NCBI RefSeq assembly: GCF_003865035.1
Contig: NZ_BHVZ01000004.1
Span: 186,001 to 250,000 of the forward strand
DNA length: 64,000 nt
Direction: 5' to 3'
Source: Anaerotignum faecicola
GTDB lineage: Bacteria > Bacillota > Clostridia > Lachnospirales > Anaerotignaceae
Made by a program: the position numbers and the translations under genes. Positions 24,701-33,490 of the stretch are shown here, in pieces (position 1 is the stretch's first letter; each line of letters opens with the position of its first letter). Below the pieces are notes generated by a model that was not told where the DNA came from, did no database searches, and saw only the letters and a list, made by a program, of their open reading frames with translations.

Positions 24701-25999
24701 CTACCCCCCTAAAAGCTCCTTGGTCTTTCCGACTAGATATAATGGAATATTGGTAATATTACCGTCCTTTCTATATCCCATTTTTGAAAATCTGACTGCA
24801 TATTGGGGGTGATTGTCTGCAACATATTTTTTGAAGGTCGGTGCCGATTTATCCTCACCGCCTTTTGTTTCAACAGGAATAATATCCATACCGTACTGTA
24901 GCACAAAATCAATTTCCCCATTTCTGCTTGAAAAGTATCTCGGCATTACATCAAACTGCCCCCTAAGCTGCTGCAAAACATAATTTTCCGTCAGCTGGCC
25001 TTTGAACTGATAGGTTGACTTTAACAGGATTGCACTGTTATCAATGCCCGCCATCTGCTTTAACAATCCGGTATCAAATAAAAATAATTTAAATTGGTCT
25101 AACTTATCAAAGGCAGAGAGCGGATGCTCCAGCTTAGAAACATTATATATCCGGTTTAGCATACCTGCAGAAACAAGCCATTCTATTGCTTCTTCAAAAT
25201 CTCTGGCTCTTGCCCCTTCTTTCACTGCTCCATACATGAATTTTTCATTTGACTTTGCAAGCTGCGTTACAATACTGCGAAAAACCATAAGGATTCGTCC
25301 GCTATTCACCTTACCATTGTGTTTAGAAAAATCGTTTTCGTATACCTCGATCAGTTCACGTTGAATTTGAGCAATTTTAGCCGGGTCTTTATGCTTTAAC
25401 CAAGAAGAAACACATTCAGGCATTCCCCCTATAATAAGATAATTGTTATAAGCTTCCAACAGTCTATTATGAAAGATTTCTTCTATCTGCTGTTCCTTAT
25501 GGATATCCTCATAATAAGCAAATAAGGGTGCATCTGTTGCCTCCAAGAACTCCTCAAATGTCAAAGGAAAAATATCTAATAAATTTACCATTCCAACCGG
25601 ATACGATTTCGGCTTTGCAAGAAGCGTTCCAAGGAGGCTCCCAGCAGCAATAACATGGTACTCATTTGCCTTTTCTTTAAAGTATTTCAGCGCATTTAAT
25701 GCCTCCGGGCATTCCTGCACCTCATCAAATATAATCAGAGTGTCTTCCGGATATATTTTCTCCCCGGCAATCATTGAAAGCAGCTCGATAATACGCTGCG
25801 GATTTTTATTGGTTTCAAAAATTGATTTTAACTCATCTTCTTCATCAAAGTTGAACTATACAAAGCTCTTATAATAGTTTTTACCAAACTCTTTCATCAA
25901 CCAAGTTTTCCCAACCCGCCTGGCTCCCTTTAAAACCATTGGCTTACGCTCATCGCTCGATTTTCATGCCACTAATTTCCACATAGCTGTTCTTTTCAA
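24701..25999 (-). pseudogene. DUF4143-family ATP-binding protein with two nonsense codons
   Basis: The full frame of 432 codons runs from TTG at 25999 (GGAGGGG just upstream) and contains Walker A LKGARRVGKTWL, Walker B TLIIFDEVQECPEAL and the DUF4143 nuclease-like C-terminus ending EIDFVLQYG and PVETKGG. Codon 12 is TGA (25964-25966), where a Trp codon would fit (LVA-stop-KSSDERKP), and codon 48 is TAG (25856-25858), where Tyr would fit (SFV-stop-FNFDE). All parts share one frame. Without the P-loop the remaining 357-residue piece cannot bind ATP normally. Such ATPases are common accessory genes. Confidence 0.85.
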
Positions 26000-26147
26000 A
26001 GTATCCCCTCCTTTTTGCTAAGTCTAGCATAACACATTTTTTTCAATGATTTTAATTGTATTTATCACATTTTTTTCGCTATTTATAAGTATAAAAAACA
26101 CATTTTTCCAACTTTTTCATATCGTAAATATACATTTTATTTGTATA

Positions 26148-26447
26148 CTAATTTACTGTTCCATTAACGTCATACTTTCCAGCAGCAATCTCTCCGGGAC
26201 CGGCAAGCTTTGGATCAACACAAAAAGCCGGATGTTTTGTCCCATCCTCGTCATACCACCAAGCAGACGAATGAAGAACATTCTTCCCATCGTACTGGAT
26301 ATCGTTGATGTCTTTTCCCTTTACTACTGTGATTTTTCTCGTTACACTACCTTCGCCTGCTGCTTGTGCAGTAAGTGGTGACTGAATAAAAGGCAGTGCA
26401 ACTACCAGAGCAAGCAAAAGTGCAAGAAATCTTTTCTTTTTTTGCAT
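26148..26447 (-). pseudogene. Truncated thioester-domain surface adhesin
   Basis: 99 aa: a signal peptide (LALLLALVVALPFIQSPLTA) and the start of a thioester domain, with the reactive-cysteine context HPAFCVDPKLAGPG. Full proteins of this type are several hundred residues with Cna-B repeats and an LPxTG anchor; here the frame stops after DVNGTVN, with no adhesin-like sequence in the next 100 bases. GGGTGAAG precedes the ATG. Probably a leftover of an element-borne adhesin. Confidence 0.65.
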
Positions 26448-26479
26448 ACTTCTTCACCCTTTCTTTTTTTGCAAATAGA

Positions 26480-26507
26480 AAAGAGATACGATTTTTCGTA
26501 TCTCTTT
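26480..26507 (-). terminator. Terminator of the CAP-domain gene
   Basis: AAAGAGATACGA-TTTT-TCGTATCTCTTT, a 12-base perfect stem 33 bases past the stop. Confidence 0.8.
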
Positions 26508-26539
26508 CTTTTAGCTATTAAATTCAGTTTTAAAATAAC

Positions 26540-27565
26540 TTAGTCGGAAAACATAATAACCCAATGAGAACCTTCATGGCCTACGCCTGCATATTTCCAT
26601 TTTGTATTTAACATATTTTCCTTATGCCCTTTAGTAGAATTCATCCATCCATTAACTGCTGTTTCTGGACTATACCAACTACTAATATTTTCAGAAATTG
26701 ACTTTGTTTCATAAGAATTATCTACTTCATATACGACTGTTCTAAAATCTTTTCCGTTCGGTCTTGTATGCCCCCATGCTTGTGTAATTTCTTTTGCTCT
26801 AATTTGTGCTGCCTTTGCTAATGTAGAATCTAATGCAAGAGAAGAAACACTAACTTTTTCACGTTCCTCGTTAACCAAACGAATTACTTCGTCGGCATAG
26901 TTGCTTTCATCCATCTGAGTGGTTTCTTGTTGTTTTTCTTTATCTTTCAAATTTACTTCTTCCGATTCAGTTTGCAATCTTTTTGTATCACCTTCTCGGA
27001 TATTAGCATATTCCAGCACATCACTGTATTTCGGGAACTGTTCTACAGGCTTTGTTGTAATTTGAACAGTTTGCGATGCACTATCCCATTTAATATCAGA
27101 ATAAGTGCATTCAGCAATATCTCTGATACCAAGTAAGGTTCTGCCGTTAATTGTAGCAATCGGAACTGTCACAGGAGCTTCTTTGGTTTGATAGGGAGTT
27201 TTTCCATCAATACGGCTGCTTCTGGTTTGATGCTCAATATTGATATTGGTTTGATAGCCTGCCCAATAAGTATCAGATTTTTTAACGATATTTTTTAAGA
27301 CAATATCGTGTTCCTGCTGAAACTGTCCATCTACTACTGTATTACCGTAATAAGTGAACCATTCAACATCCCAGCCCATTTTTTCTGCCACTGCTCTTAC
27401 CGGAACCATAACACGCCCATTGATATTCACAGGCTGCTGATCACCAAAACTTACTTTTTGGCCATCTACCGTTACAGTGATGTTATCAGCTGCAAAAGCT
27501 GTCGGAACAGCACCGAATACCATTGCCGTTGTCAGCAGTGCAGTCACCATTCTTTTCTTCTTCAT
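26540..27565 (-). CDS. Secreted CAP/SCP-domain protein with copper-amine-oxidase-type N-terminal domain
   Basis: 341 aa from ATG at 27565, chosen because AAGGAGGAG lies just upstream. A signal peptide (MKKKRMVTALLTTAMVFGAV) is followed by a stalk-like domain with the NGRVMVPVRAVAEKMGWDV block and a second copy INGRTLLGIRDIAE. A charged linker leads to a CAP domain with the conserved histidines in AWGHTRPNGKDF and HKENMLN. Such proteins are exported; CAP domains bind lipids or act on other substrates in different families, so its role is not fixed. Confidence 0.87.
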   Translation of the reverse strand: MKKKRMVTALLTTAMVFGAVPTAFAADNITVTVDGQKVSFGDQQPVNINGRVMVPVRAVAEKMGWDVEWFTYYGNTVVDGQFQQEHDIVLKNIVKKSDTYWAGYQTNINIEHQTRSSRIDGKTPYQTKEAPVTVPIATINGRTLLGIRDIAECTYSDIKWDSASQTVQITTKPVEQFPKYSDVLEYANIREGDTKRLQTESEEVNLKDKEKQQETTQMDESNYADEVIRLVNEEREKVSVSSLALDSTLAKAAQIRAKEITQAWGHTRPNGKDFRTVVYEVDNSYETKSISENISSWYSPETAVNGWMNSTKGHKENMLNTKWKYAGVGHEGSHWVIMFSD

Positions 27566-27732
27566 AGTATCTCCTCCTTGATTTTTTTCAAAGAACCGGT
27601 TGATTTCATTTAACCGTATTTTACCATAGCAGAAATACGATTTCATCAAATCGAACACCCCAATTTTTAAAAACCGGAAAATTTATTTCTTTTCCCTATC
27701 GTTCTTTTTCATTTTAATCTCTTGATACAAAA

Positions 27733-27757
27733 AAGAGCAACTGTAGCATCCGCTCTT
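27733..27757 (-). terminator. Terminator after the TOPRIM-like gene
   Basis: AAGAGC / GCTCTT stem followed on the minus strand by TTTTTTGTATC. The same block, with a different loop, occurs at 31433-31463. Confidence 0.6.
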
Positions 27758-27788
27758 CTTGTGTTTCCTATTGTATTTCACTATTCCC

Positions 27789-27813
27789 ACTTTGGGACAC
27801 CGTGTCCCGAAGT
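27789..27813. repeat. 25-bp palindrome, copy 1
   Basis: Core GGGACAC-C-GTGTCCC, extended by ACTTT and GAAGT to 12-base arms with one mismatch. Two further copies lie at 31494-31518 and 31531-31555 beside repA and parAB. Candidate partition (parS-like) or replication-control site. Confidence 0.7.
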
Positions 27814-27842
27814 ACAACTTCTTCTTTTATCAACAAATTCCT

Positions 27843-28361
27843 CTATCGTAACAAGTCCAACAATGTATATTCCCCTTTTGGCACTTTTGAAATCTCATGA
27901 TGTTTTTTTATAGCAGCTACAAGCACCATCGGATCAGCAAAGTAGCTTTTGACAAATCTATACGTTTTTACATCTGCCATCCTTAGATCCTCTTTACAGA
28001 AATCACTGGGCTTTTTCCGTGATTTCTTATATTCCTTATACTTATTCTCATTATGGATGATCAACATCTCTATTTCTGGAGCAGTTACTACATTTATAAC
28101 GTCCACTTTGCCAGCATAGGCCTTACTGAGTTTAAAATTTTCGCCTCTTGAATCAAGGATTCTAATAACAGAAATTTTGTCCTTAAATCCCTTTCTCAAA
28201 TATTTTTCTTCAAATTTTTTGGCTTCTCGACAACGGATTACTTCTTCCTCAATCATCTCTTCTCTATTAAAAATCAAAAGGTTATAATCCAGAAGTATGT
28301 CCATGATAGCATTTTCAGCCGAACCTTCACAAATACACGCCTTATAATTTGCTAATTCCAT
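27843..28361 (-). CDS. TOPRIM-like putative effector nuclease (RloB/AriB-like)
   Basis: 172 aa from ATG at 28361; AGGAGGT overlaps the stop of the upstream ATPase gene, so translation is coupled. TOPRIM-like features are seen by eye: an N-terminal glutamate in ACICEGSAENAIM, an aspartate in ISVIRILDSRGE, and the later TAPEIEMLIIHNENKY block that resembles the PxxE/FE...H region of RloB-type proteins. With its ATPase partner it forms an OLD/PARIS/RloAB-type pair, systems that cut DNA or tRNA after phage triggers. Exact subfamily not settled. Confidence 0.6.
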   Translation of the reverse strand: MELANYKACICEGSAENAIMDILLDYNLLIFNREEMIEEEVIRCREAKKFEEKYLRKGFKDKISVIRILDSRGENFKLSKAYAGKVDVINVVTAPEIEMLIIHNENKYKEYKKSRKKPSDFCKEDLRMADVKTYRFVKSYFADPMVLVAAIKKHHEISKVPKGEYTLLDLLR

Positions 28362-28370
28362 ATGCACCTC

Positions 28371-29525
28371 CTACATAAGTGCTAAGGCAATGCTCTTCTT
28401 TAACCGCATATAAGCCTCATATGTCGGAGTTGTTCCCTCAAGGAAACCGCTCTGGTATGCATCACTTTTCTTAATATCGTTTCTTTTCAATATATTTGAT
28501 AGATTCTCCACCGTAATACCATTACGATTTCTAGTGATAAAAATGCTGTCGTTGCGATCATATTCATCCAGTAACTCTGGATAATGTGTAGAGAAAATAA
28601 GTGTGCCACCATTTTTATTCAGTTTACTATCCATGAAGAACCGAATCAATGTTATTACAATTTCTTTATTAAAGTGATTCTCCACTTCATCTATAACCAT
28701 ATACCCGCCGCTTTGTAAGACTTCCTGTGCCAAGGTAAATGTAATCATTCCTTTTACTGTACCGGATGAAAGATAATTATTCAATTCTACCGGATTATTA
28801 AGAAGAATTTCCTCCTTATCCTTGAACTTCAAATGGATTAATGTTTTATTTTCATTTTCATCAAAGTGCAGCTTCTCAATCGTCGGATCTAAGAACATAA
28901 TAACTTCTGACGGAATTTCTTCTGAGAATGTAAGAACATTTTCATTCGTATATTTCAAGAGATTAACAATACACACATGCTCTTTCGCCTTCTTATTTCT
29001 GGCAATCATAATACTTACATCATCTGGCAAAAAGTCCTCCTGACTACTTCTAACCATTGCAGGCTCTTTACCTTCAAAAATGAGCATCCCCTTACGGGTA
29101 GTCACCTCATCTACGTCTTTTATCCATAAAGATTCTGAAAGGATACTGTAACTCGTTCCTTCCGGCTTGCTTTTTCGGGAAGTAATTATCGTTTCCAATC
29201 GGCAGATTTCATTCAACTTTCCAGAAAAGAAATACATATTCAATTTGACCTCTTTTGCATCACCCAATATATCTCTAGTCTCTATATGGTTTATTGGCTC
29301 ATTATTGATTATATCTAAAGCAAGCAAAATAACCTTCAAAACAGATGTCTTTCCGGATGCATTGATACCTATAAACCCCGTTGCAGAATTCATATAAATA
29401 TTTGAAAATAATGGATACAAAATATTCTTTTGTTCTTCAGCGACCCTCTGCTGTGCATAAAAAGATAAATCCAGTTTTTCCTTGAATAATGGTAGCCCTT
29501 CCGCTGTAATACGAAGAAGTTTCAT
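28371..29525 (-). CDS. AAA15-type ABC-like ATPase of a defence pair
   Basis: 384 aa. Walker A GINASGKTS is at residues 53-61, Walker B GYMVIDEVENHFNKE lies in the C-terminal third, and the H-loop STHYPELLDEY follows. The LSSGTVKGMITFTLA stretch before it looks like the ABC signature. It is the sensor or motor half of the pair with the TOPRIM-like protein, whose ribosome site overlaps its stop. Its own promoter is at 29580-29608. Unrelated in detail to the ATPase at 1060, so the region holds two separate ATPase-effector pairs. Confidence 0.82.
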   Translation of the reverse strand: MKLLRITAEGLPLFKEKLDLSFYAQQRVAEEQKNILYPLFSNIYMNSATGFIGINASGKTSVLKVILLALDIINNEPINHIETRDILGDAKEVKLNMYFFSGKLNEICRLETIITSRKSKPEGTSYSILSESLWIKDVDEVTTRKGMLIFEGKEPAMVRSSQEDFLPDDVSIMIARNKKAKEHVCIVNLLKYTNENVLTFSEEIPSEVIMFLDPTIEKLHFDENENKTLIHLKFKDKEEILLNNPVELNNYLSSGTVKGMITFTLAQEVLQSGGYMVIDEVENHFNKEIVITLIRFFMDSKLNKNGGTLIFSTHYPELLDEYDRNDSIFITRNRNGITVENLSNILKRNDIKKSDAYQSGFLEGTTPTYEAYMRLKKSIALALM

Positions 29526-29579
29526 AGTTACCTCCTGACTTATAAACAGATTTTCCGTTTTTAATCTATATCTATAAGT

Positions 29580-29608
29580 AGTTTATCACTTAATATAAAA
29601 TTTATCAA
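29580..29608 (-). promoter_or_regulatory. Promoter of the ATPase/TOPRIM-like pair
   Basis: Minus strand: TTGATA (29603-29608), 17-base spacer, TAAACT (29580-29585); the gene starts at 29525 with AGGAGGT in front. Confidence 0.6.
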
Positions 29609-29759
29609 CGTATTTTTCGTTTTTATTTTTACATGTTTATCCTATAAATACACAAAAAGCTCCAACATATTCCGAATTCCAAGGGAACAGGTTGAATCTT
29701 TATCTTTTCTTTTTGTTGAAGTGCAGTCTAGTAAATAGTTTCTAATCTACCCTCCAATT

Positions 29760-30668
29760 TTAATATATTAAGTTCGGAAACTGACTTTCAAATTTCTTTA
29801 TTTCTTTTTTAATTACAACATCCAGTTTATCTTTAGGAAACCCCATCTCCAACCAGATTATATAACGAAACATCCACTCAAGTTTAATTGCATAAAAACC
29901 GCATTGTGCTCCGTCAAGCACCCCGTTCTGTTTAGCATTAACATGAAAAACTTTATTTCTTGTTTTTACAATTTTCTGAATCAGAGTCTTTCTTCTTCGA
30001 TATTCCCTAGAAAAAATCGTTTTTCCATATGTTTCTATAAGAGCCGTCATATAACATGCAAAGGACTTTTTACCACGAATTGACAATTCGAATTTCTCTT
30101 TACAATTCTCGCACTGCACTGTTCTGGTTGTATTATTCTCTGATTTTACTATGATTTTCTTCTCTTTCTCTAACCTTTTTCCAAAAGCTTCAAAACACTC
30201 TGCCAGCATGGAAATTCGCACATCCGCTGTTAATCCATTCAAACAATTAGCAAATAATGCTACCTGGTTAATTATTCCCAATGAAGATTGTAATTTAAGC
30301 CACTTTAAAAAATATCGCTTATATTCTTTATCTGTCAGTTCCAAAGGAATTTTATGCTTATACTTTTCACTGAAAAAATAAGGAAGTTCAACATCCGTAA
30401 TGGAATTTGTAACATCAATACCGTCTGTCTTACATTTTTTCATACAATAAAAAGCACCATCTACCAAATATTCATATCTTCTTATATCTCCAAGATAATG
30501 ATATATTTTTTCAAAAGTAGTTGGAGTATCAACTGATATACTTATTTTTTTCTCATTACCAATTACAGCAATTTCTATCGCATAAGTAACATGGTCTTTT
30601 TTAAATGAGAAACAACTTTTTTCAAAACATATTTGTGTACTATTAATGCCTCTCCATTCTAACGACAA
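29760..30668 (-). CDS. HEPN-domain protein (ApeA-like), N-terminus interrupted
   Basis: 302 aa from TTG at 30668. The C-terminal part has a HEPN RNase motif R-x4-H (RNKVFH at residues 237-242), preceded by a C-x2-C pair (QCENCKEKF). The N-terminal 150 residues are beta-rich. This resembles ApeA-type antiphage proteins, where HEPN cleaves RNA. The natural start is probably ATG at 30713 (AAGGAGGAAG upstream), whose frame is the same but has TAG at codon 13 (30675-30677). Translation from TTG would need the poorly placed GAGG. It may be a pseudogene or poorly expressed. Beside the ATPase and TOPRIM-like genes. Confidence 0.6.
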   Translation of the reverse strand: MSLEWRGINSTQICFEKSCFSFKKDHVTYAIEIAVIGNEKKISISVDTPTTFEKIYHYLGDIRRYEYLVDGAFYCMKKCKTDGIDVTNSITDVELPYFFSEKYKHKIPLELTDKEYKRYFLKWLKLQSSLGIINQVALFANCLNGLTADVRISMLAECFEAFGKRLEKEKKIIVKSENNTTRTVQCENCKEKFELSIRGKKSFACYMTALIETYGKTIFSREYRRRKTLIQKIVKTRNKVFHVNAKQNGVLDGAQCGFYAIKLEWMFRYIIWLEMGFPKDKLDVVIKKEIKKFESQFPNLIY

Positions 30669-30888
30669 ATGCCTCTATGTCTTTAATTGGTCATATGTAG
30701 TATTTTCAGTCATCCAATAGCTTCCTCCTTTCTGCAATCTTCTTTTAATATACCACAGCAACCCTTGCTTTACTACATAAGAAAACGCTTCTTAATCACA
30801 GTTCATCATTTCAACTTTTCTATATTTAATATCACACGGGGCATCCTCTAAATCGTAATCTCCTTATCCACAGCTTTTAAAATCCCCC

Positions 30889-31413
30889 TCACAGCCTCCC
30901 TAAAAGCAGCTGCTCTGTATACAGTAATTCCAACGCCGCATCACAACAGTTCGTTCTGAACCCCCAAAGCAAATCACCCATTCTTCTTATACTCTCGTTT
31001 TTTCTACGATAATATGTACTCCTTGAAAAATCCCGGAACATTTCAGACAGCTTCTCCACGATTTCATCAACACCACCAAATTCCTGCGAAGATAAATAGG
31101 TATAGTACAATACCCAATAGCACTCCTCGCCGTTCCGATATTTCTCCCGCAGCAACGCAACTGCACCATCTATAATTCGGAGCATATTTCTGCTTTTATT
31201 GATGCTTCTGATTCTGGCTGCAACATCAGATGCAGGAAGATCAAGACCTGCTTCATACGATAATTCTAGAAACTCCTCGATTGTGTTTCCAAACTCTGCC
31301 TGAAAATTTACATTTGTCTGAAATACAGAGACTTCCAGACTCCATACCACATCCCTGTAATGCTCCAGCAACAACTGCGTATTATGAAAAATTGCTTTAT
31401 CATCCTTTTTCAT
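30889..31413 (-). CDS. ArpU-like hypothetical protein of the plasmid/ICE module
   Basis: 174 aa, helical. The C-terminal DFSRSTYYRRKNESIRRMGD resembles the recognition helix region of ArpU/sigma-like phage and element regulators, while the N-terminus shows no known motif. AGGAGGG precedes the ATG. It follows repA with the double palindrome in between. Possibly a regulator of element genes; function not established. Confidence 0.55.
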   Translation of the reverse strand: MKKDDKAIFHNTQLLLEHYRDVVWSLEVSVFQTNVNFQAEFGNTIEEFLELSYEAGLDLPASDVAARIRSINKSRNMLRIIDGAVALLREKYRNGEECYWVLYYTYLSSQEFGGVDEIVEKLSEMFRDFSRSTYYRRKNESIRRMGDLLWGFRTNCCDAALELLYTEQLLLGRL

Positions 31414-31432
31414 TTTATCCCTCCTGATACGA

Positions 31433-31463
31433 AAAAAGAGCAGATAAAATATCTACTCTTCGT
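31433..31463 (-). terminator. Hairpin between repA and the ArpU-like gene
   Basis: AAGAGCAGATA / TATCTACTCTT, an 11-base stem with one mismatch, preceded on the plus strand by GATACGAAAAA. It repeats the layout at 27721-27757. Confidence 0.55.
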
Positions 31464-31493
31464 CTCACGAACCATATTCTGCTTTTCTTTCTC

Positions 31494-31518
31494 ACTTTGG
31501 GACACCGTGTCCCGAAGT
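31494..31518. repeat. 25-bp palindrome, copy 2
   Basis: Identical to copy 1 across all 25 bases (ACTTTGGGACACCGTGTCCC then GAAGT). Confidence 0.75.
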
Positions 31519-31530
31519 CCTTCTCCTTCC

Positions 31531-31555
31531 ACCTTGGGACACCGTGTCCCGAAGT
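31531..31555. repeat. 25-bp palindrome, copy 3
   Basis: Same sequence except ACCTT instead of ACTTT at its left end; its last base touches the repA stop codon. Confidence 0.75.
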
Positions 31556-32622
31556 TACTCTTCCATAACCATATCGTGCTGCACCGCCATCGTATAATAT
31601 GTATCCATCGTAGCCGTTGCATTAAACAGACTTGTCAAAATATATGCCTTAATATTTCCAATCTTGCTCGTAGTCTGCTCCAAACAATGCAATACATATT
31701 CCACATGGTTCGGTCCGATACACAGAAACCGATTTTTTACTAACTGGTACGGATACTCTGCTCCGCCAATCCTTAAAAACTTCCTGTTGATTGTCAACAC
31801 CTCTACCATCAGCTCAACCATCTCATCCAGCATCTGCCTTTGCATGATGGGCAGATTGCTGTACAGCGTTTCATAGCTGATATTCTCTTTCACAATCCTG
31901 CGATACACCTCTGTCACATCCATCGCATCCTTCTCCTTTGTCGGATAGATTGGATAGATAGAATCCTCAGTCTTATTCCTTTCAGTCTTATTCTTCTCAG
32001 TATTATTTGTTGGTGCTTCATTGCCACTCTTGGACAGTATTTCTGTGCTATTCTGGATATGCAGATTTTTACCACTCTGCAATGGCAAATCCGCACCACC
32101 TTGGAGTTTCTCTCTATTACCTCTCTGCATTGGTATAGCTTTACCTGTTTGGAAAGAATCCTCTGCACCTGTTATCAGTGGCATTTCCTTGCCACTCTGC
32201 AATGGCAAAACTTCTCCCTGCTCCTGCTTCTCCTCTTTCTGCGAAATATCCGCCTGCACTGCAATAAAATTTTTCAGATAAATCAAGTCCGGTCTGCCTA
32301 AGCCCTGTCTTTTCCTCTCAATTAGACCAATCCCCGATTTTGAATCCAGTTCCGCCATCAGCGAGCCTGCCTTCCTCTGGCAGCATTCAAATTCCTTCAT
32401 AACCTCTTTTAGGGTAAAAATGATATATACTCTGTTATTCTGATCCATCCATTTATTTTCTCTGGATAATGACATTCTGTCCAGCATAATGCCATACAGA
32501 ATTTTGGCATCACTGGAAATTTTCTTAAACCGTGCATCTCGAATCAGAATTTTCGGCAGCCGAAAGAAGCTGAACTGTTCTGCTTGAGAACCGTAAAAAT
32601 AATCAAATTTAAAATTCTGCAT
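31555..32622 (-). CDS. repA: RepA_N-family replication initiator
   Basis: 355 aa. The N-terminal RepA_N winged-helix domain reads FFRLPKILIRDARFKKISSD, AKILYGIMLDRMSLS and later ERKRQGLGRPDLIYLKNF. A long hydrophilic linker follows, then a C-terminal domain (YRRIVKENISYETL) found in element-borne initiators (DUF6017-like). It would start replication of a plasmid or integrative element. Its ATG overlaps the end of parB by 14 bases. Three palindromes lie near its 3' end. Confidence 0.87.
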   Translation of the reverse strand: MQNFKFDYFYGSQAEQFSFFRLPKILIRDARFKKISSDAKILYGIMLDRMSLSRENKWMDQNNRVYIIFTLKEVMKEFECCQRKAGSLMAELDSKSGIGLIERKRQGLGRPDLIYLKNFIAVQADISQKEEKQEQGEVLPLQSGKEMPLITGAEDSFQTGKAIPMQRGNREKLQGGADLPLQSGKNLHIQNSTEILSKSGNEAPTNNTEKNKTERNKTEDSIYPIYPTKEKDAMDVTEVYRRIVKENISYETLYSNLPIMQRQMLDEMVELMVEVLTINRKFLRIGGAEYPYQLVKNRFLCIGPNHVEYVLHCLEQTTSKIGNIKAYILTSLFNATATMDTYYTMAVQHDMVMEE

Positions 32623-33490
32623 ATCCTTCCTCCTGCCTCCATTTCTCTAACAGTTCTAGGATTTTTCTTTCTATTTCTTCCGCAGAGGATTCCTCCGAAA
32701 AATATTTCCGAATATTCTTTACGGGTATGGATGTCGCTCTGCTTTTCAGTTTTCTGCCTAACAGGACTTCTTCTATCCCTTCGATAGATACTGCTCCGCT
32801 CATCTGTTTCAGCTTTTCTGCCATATCAATATTCGGATAAACCTTATGCTCCAGAATCGCCTCCAGTAAAATATTCTGCTCTGTCTCAGTCAGAAAGGAA
32901 AGCTTCTCTGCCGCTCGGAAGGCAATCTTCTTTTGATCTACCAAGTCAAGCAAATCCTCCTGCAAATAGGTTAATCTGATGTAGCGTTTGATTTGTCGTC
33001 CACTCTTATTATTTTCCTTTCCCAGCTGTTCTGCACTGTTTTCCGAAAATTTCTTTCCCTGATGCTTCAGCGCCTCATATTTTATTCTGTAAGCCCAAGC
33101 CTTCTCACTATAAAGCAGTTCTTCTCTCTGGTTATTGGAATCCACCATCAGAATTGCAGACTCATCATCCGTCAATTCTCGGATGATAACAGGTATTTCT
33201 TCCAGCCCTGCCTTCTCACAGGCTCTTTTTCTTCTGTGCCCGGATACAATTTCATAGCCCCCTAAGGTGCGAGGCCGAACCAATGCCGGTTCTAAAATAC
33301 CATTTGTCCGAATACTCTCGACCAATTCGTCCATTTTCGCATCATCAAGCACACGAAATGGGTGCTGTGCGTATGGATAAAGACTCTCCAAAGGAATCAT
33401 TGTTGTTACATGCTGCTTCGATTCATTCGGAATACCGAACAGGTTATCAATACTTTCAAATTTAATCTCCTTCGCCGTTCCCTCTCTCAT
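32609..33490 (-). CDS. parB: ParB-like partition protein
   Basis: 293 aa from ATG at 33490, with AAGGAGG 9 bases upstream. ParB/Srx core: IPLESLYPYAQHPFRV, RTNGILEPALVRP and the CTPase box YEIVSGHRRKRACEKAG. An HTH region (SGRQIKRYIRLTYLQEDLLD) and a C-terminal dimerisation segment follow. It binds centromere sites and works with ParA to keep the element at cell division; the 25-bp palindromes are the best candidate sites here. It overlaps parA by 29 bases. Confidence 0.9.
   Translation of the reverse strand: MREGTAKEIKFESIDNLFGIPNESKQHVTTMIPLESLYPYAQHPFRVLDDAKMDELVESIRTNGILEPALVRPRTLGGYEIVSGHRRKRACEKAGLEEIPVIIRELTDDESAILMVDSNNQREELLYSEKAWAYRIKYEALKHQGKKFSENSAEQLGKENNKSGRQIKRYIRLTYLQEDLLDLVDQKKIAFRAAEKLSFLTETEQNILLEAILEHKVYPNIDMAEKLKQMSGAVSIEGIEEVLLGRKLKSRATSIPVKNIRKYFSEESSAEEIERKILELLEKWRQEEGYAEF

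Noticed and set aside
27789..31555. The palindrome as a Spo0J-type parS site
   Set aside because: The sequence GGGACACCGTGTCCC does not fit TGTTNCACGTGAAACA; kept only as a candidate site for the local ParB.
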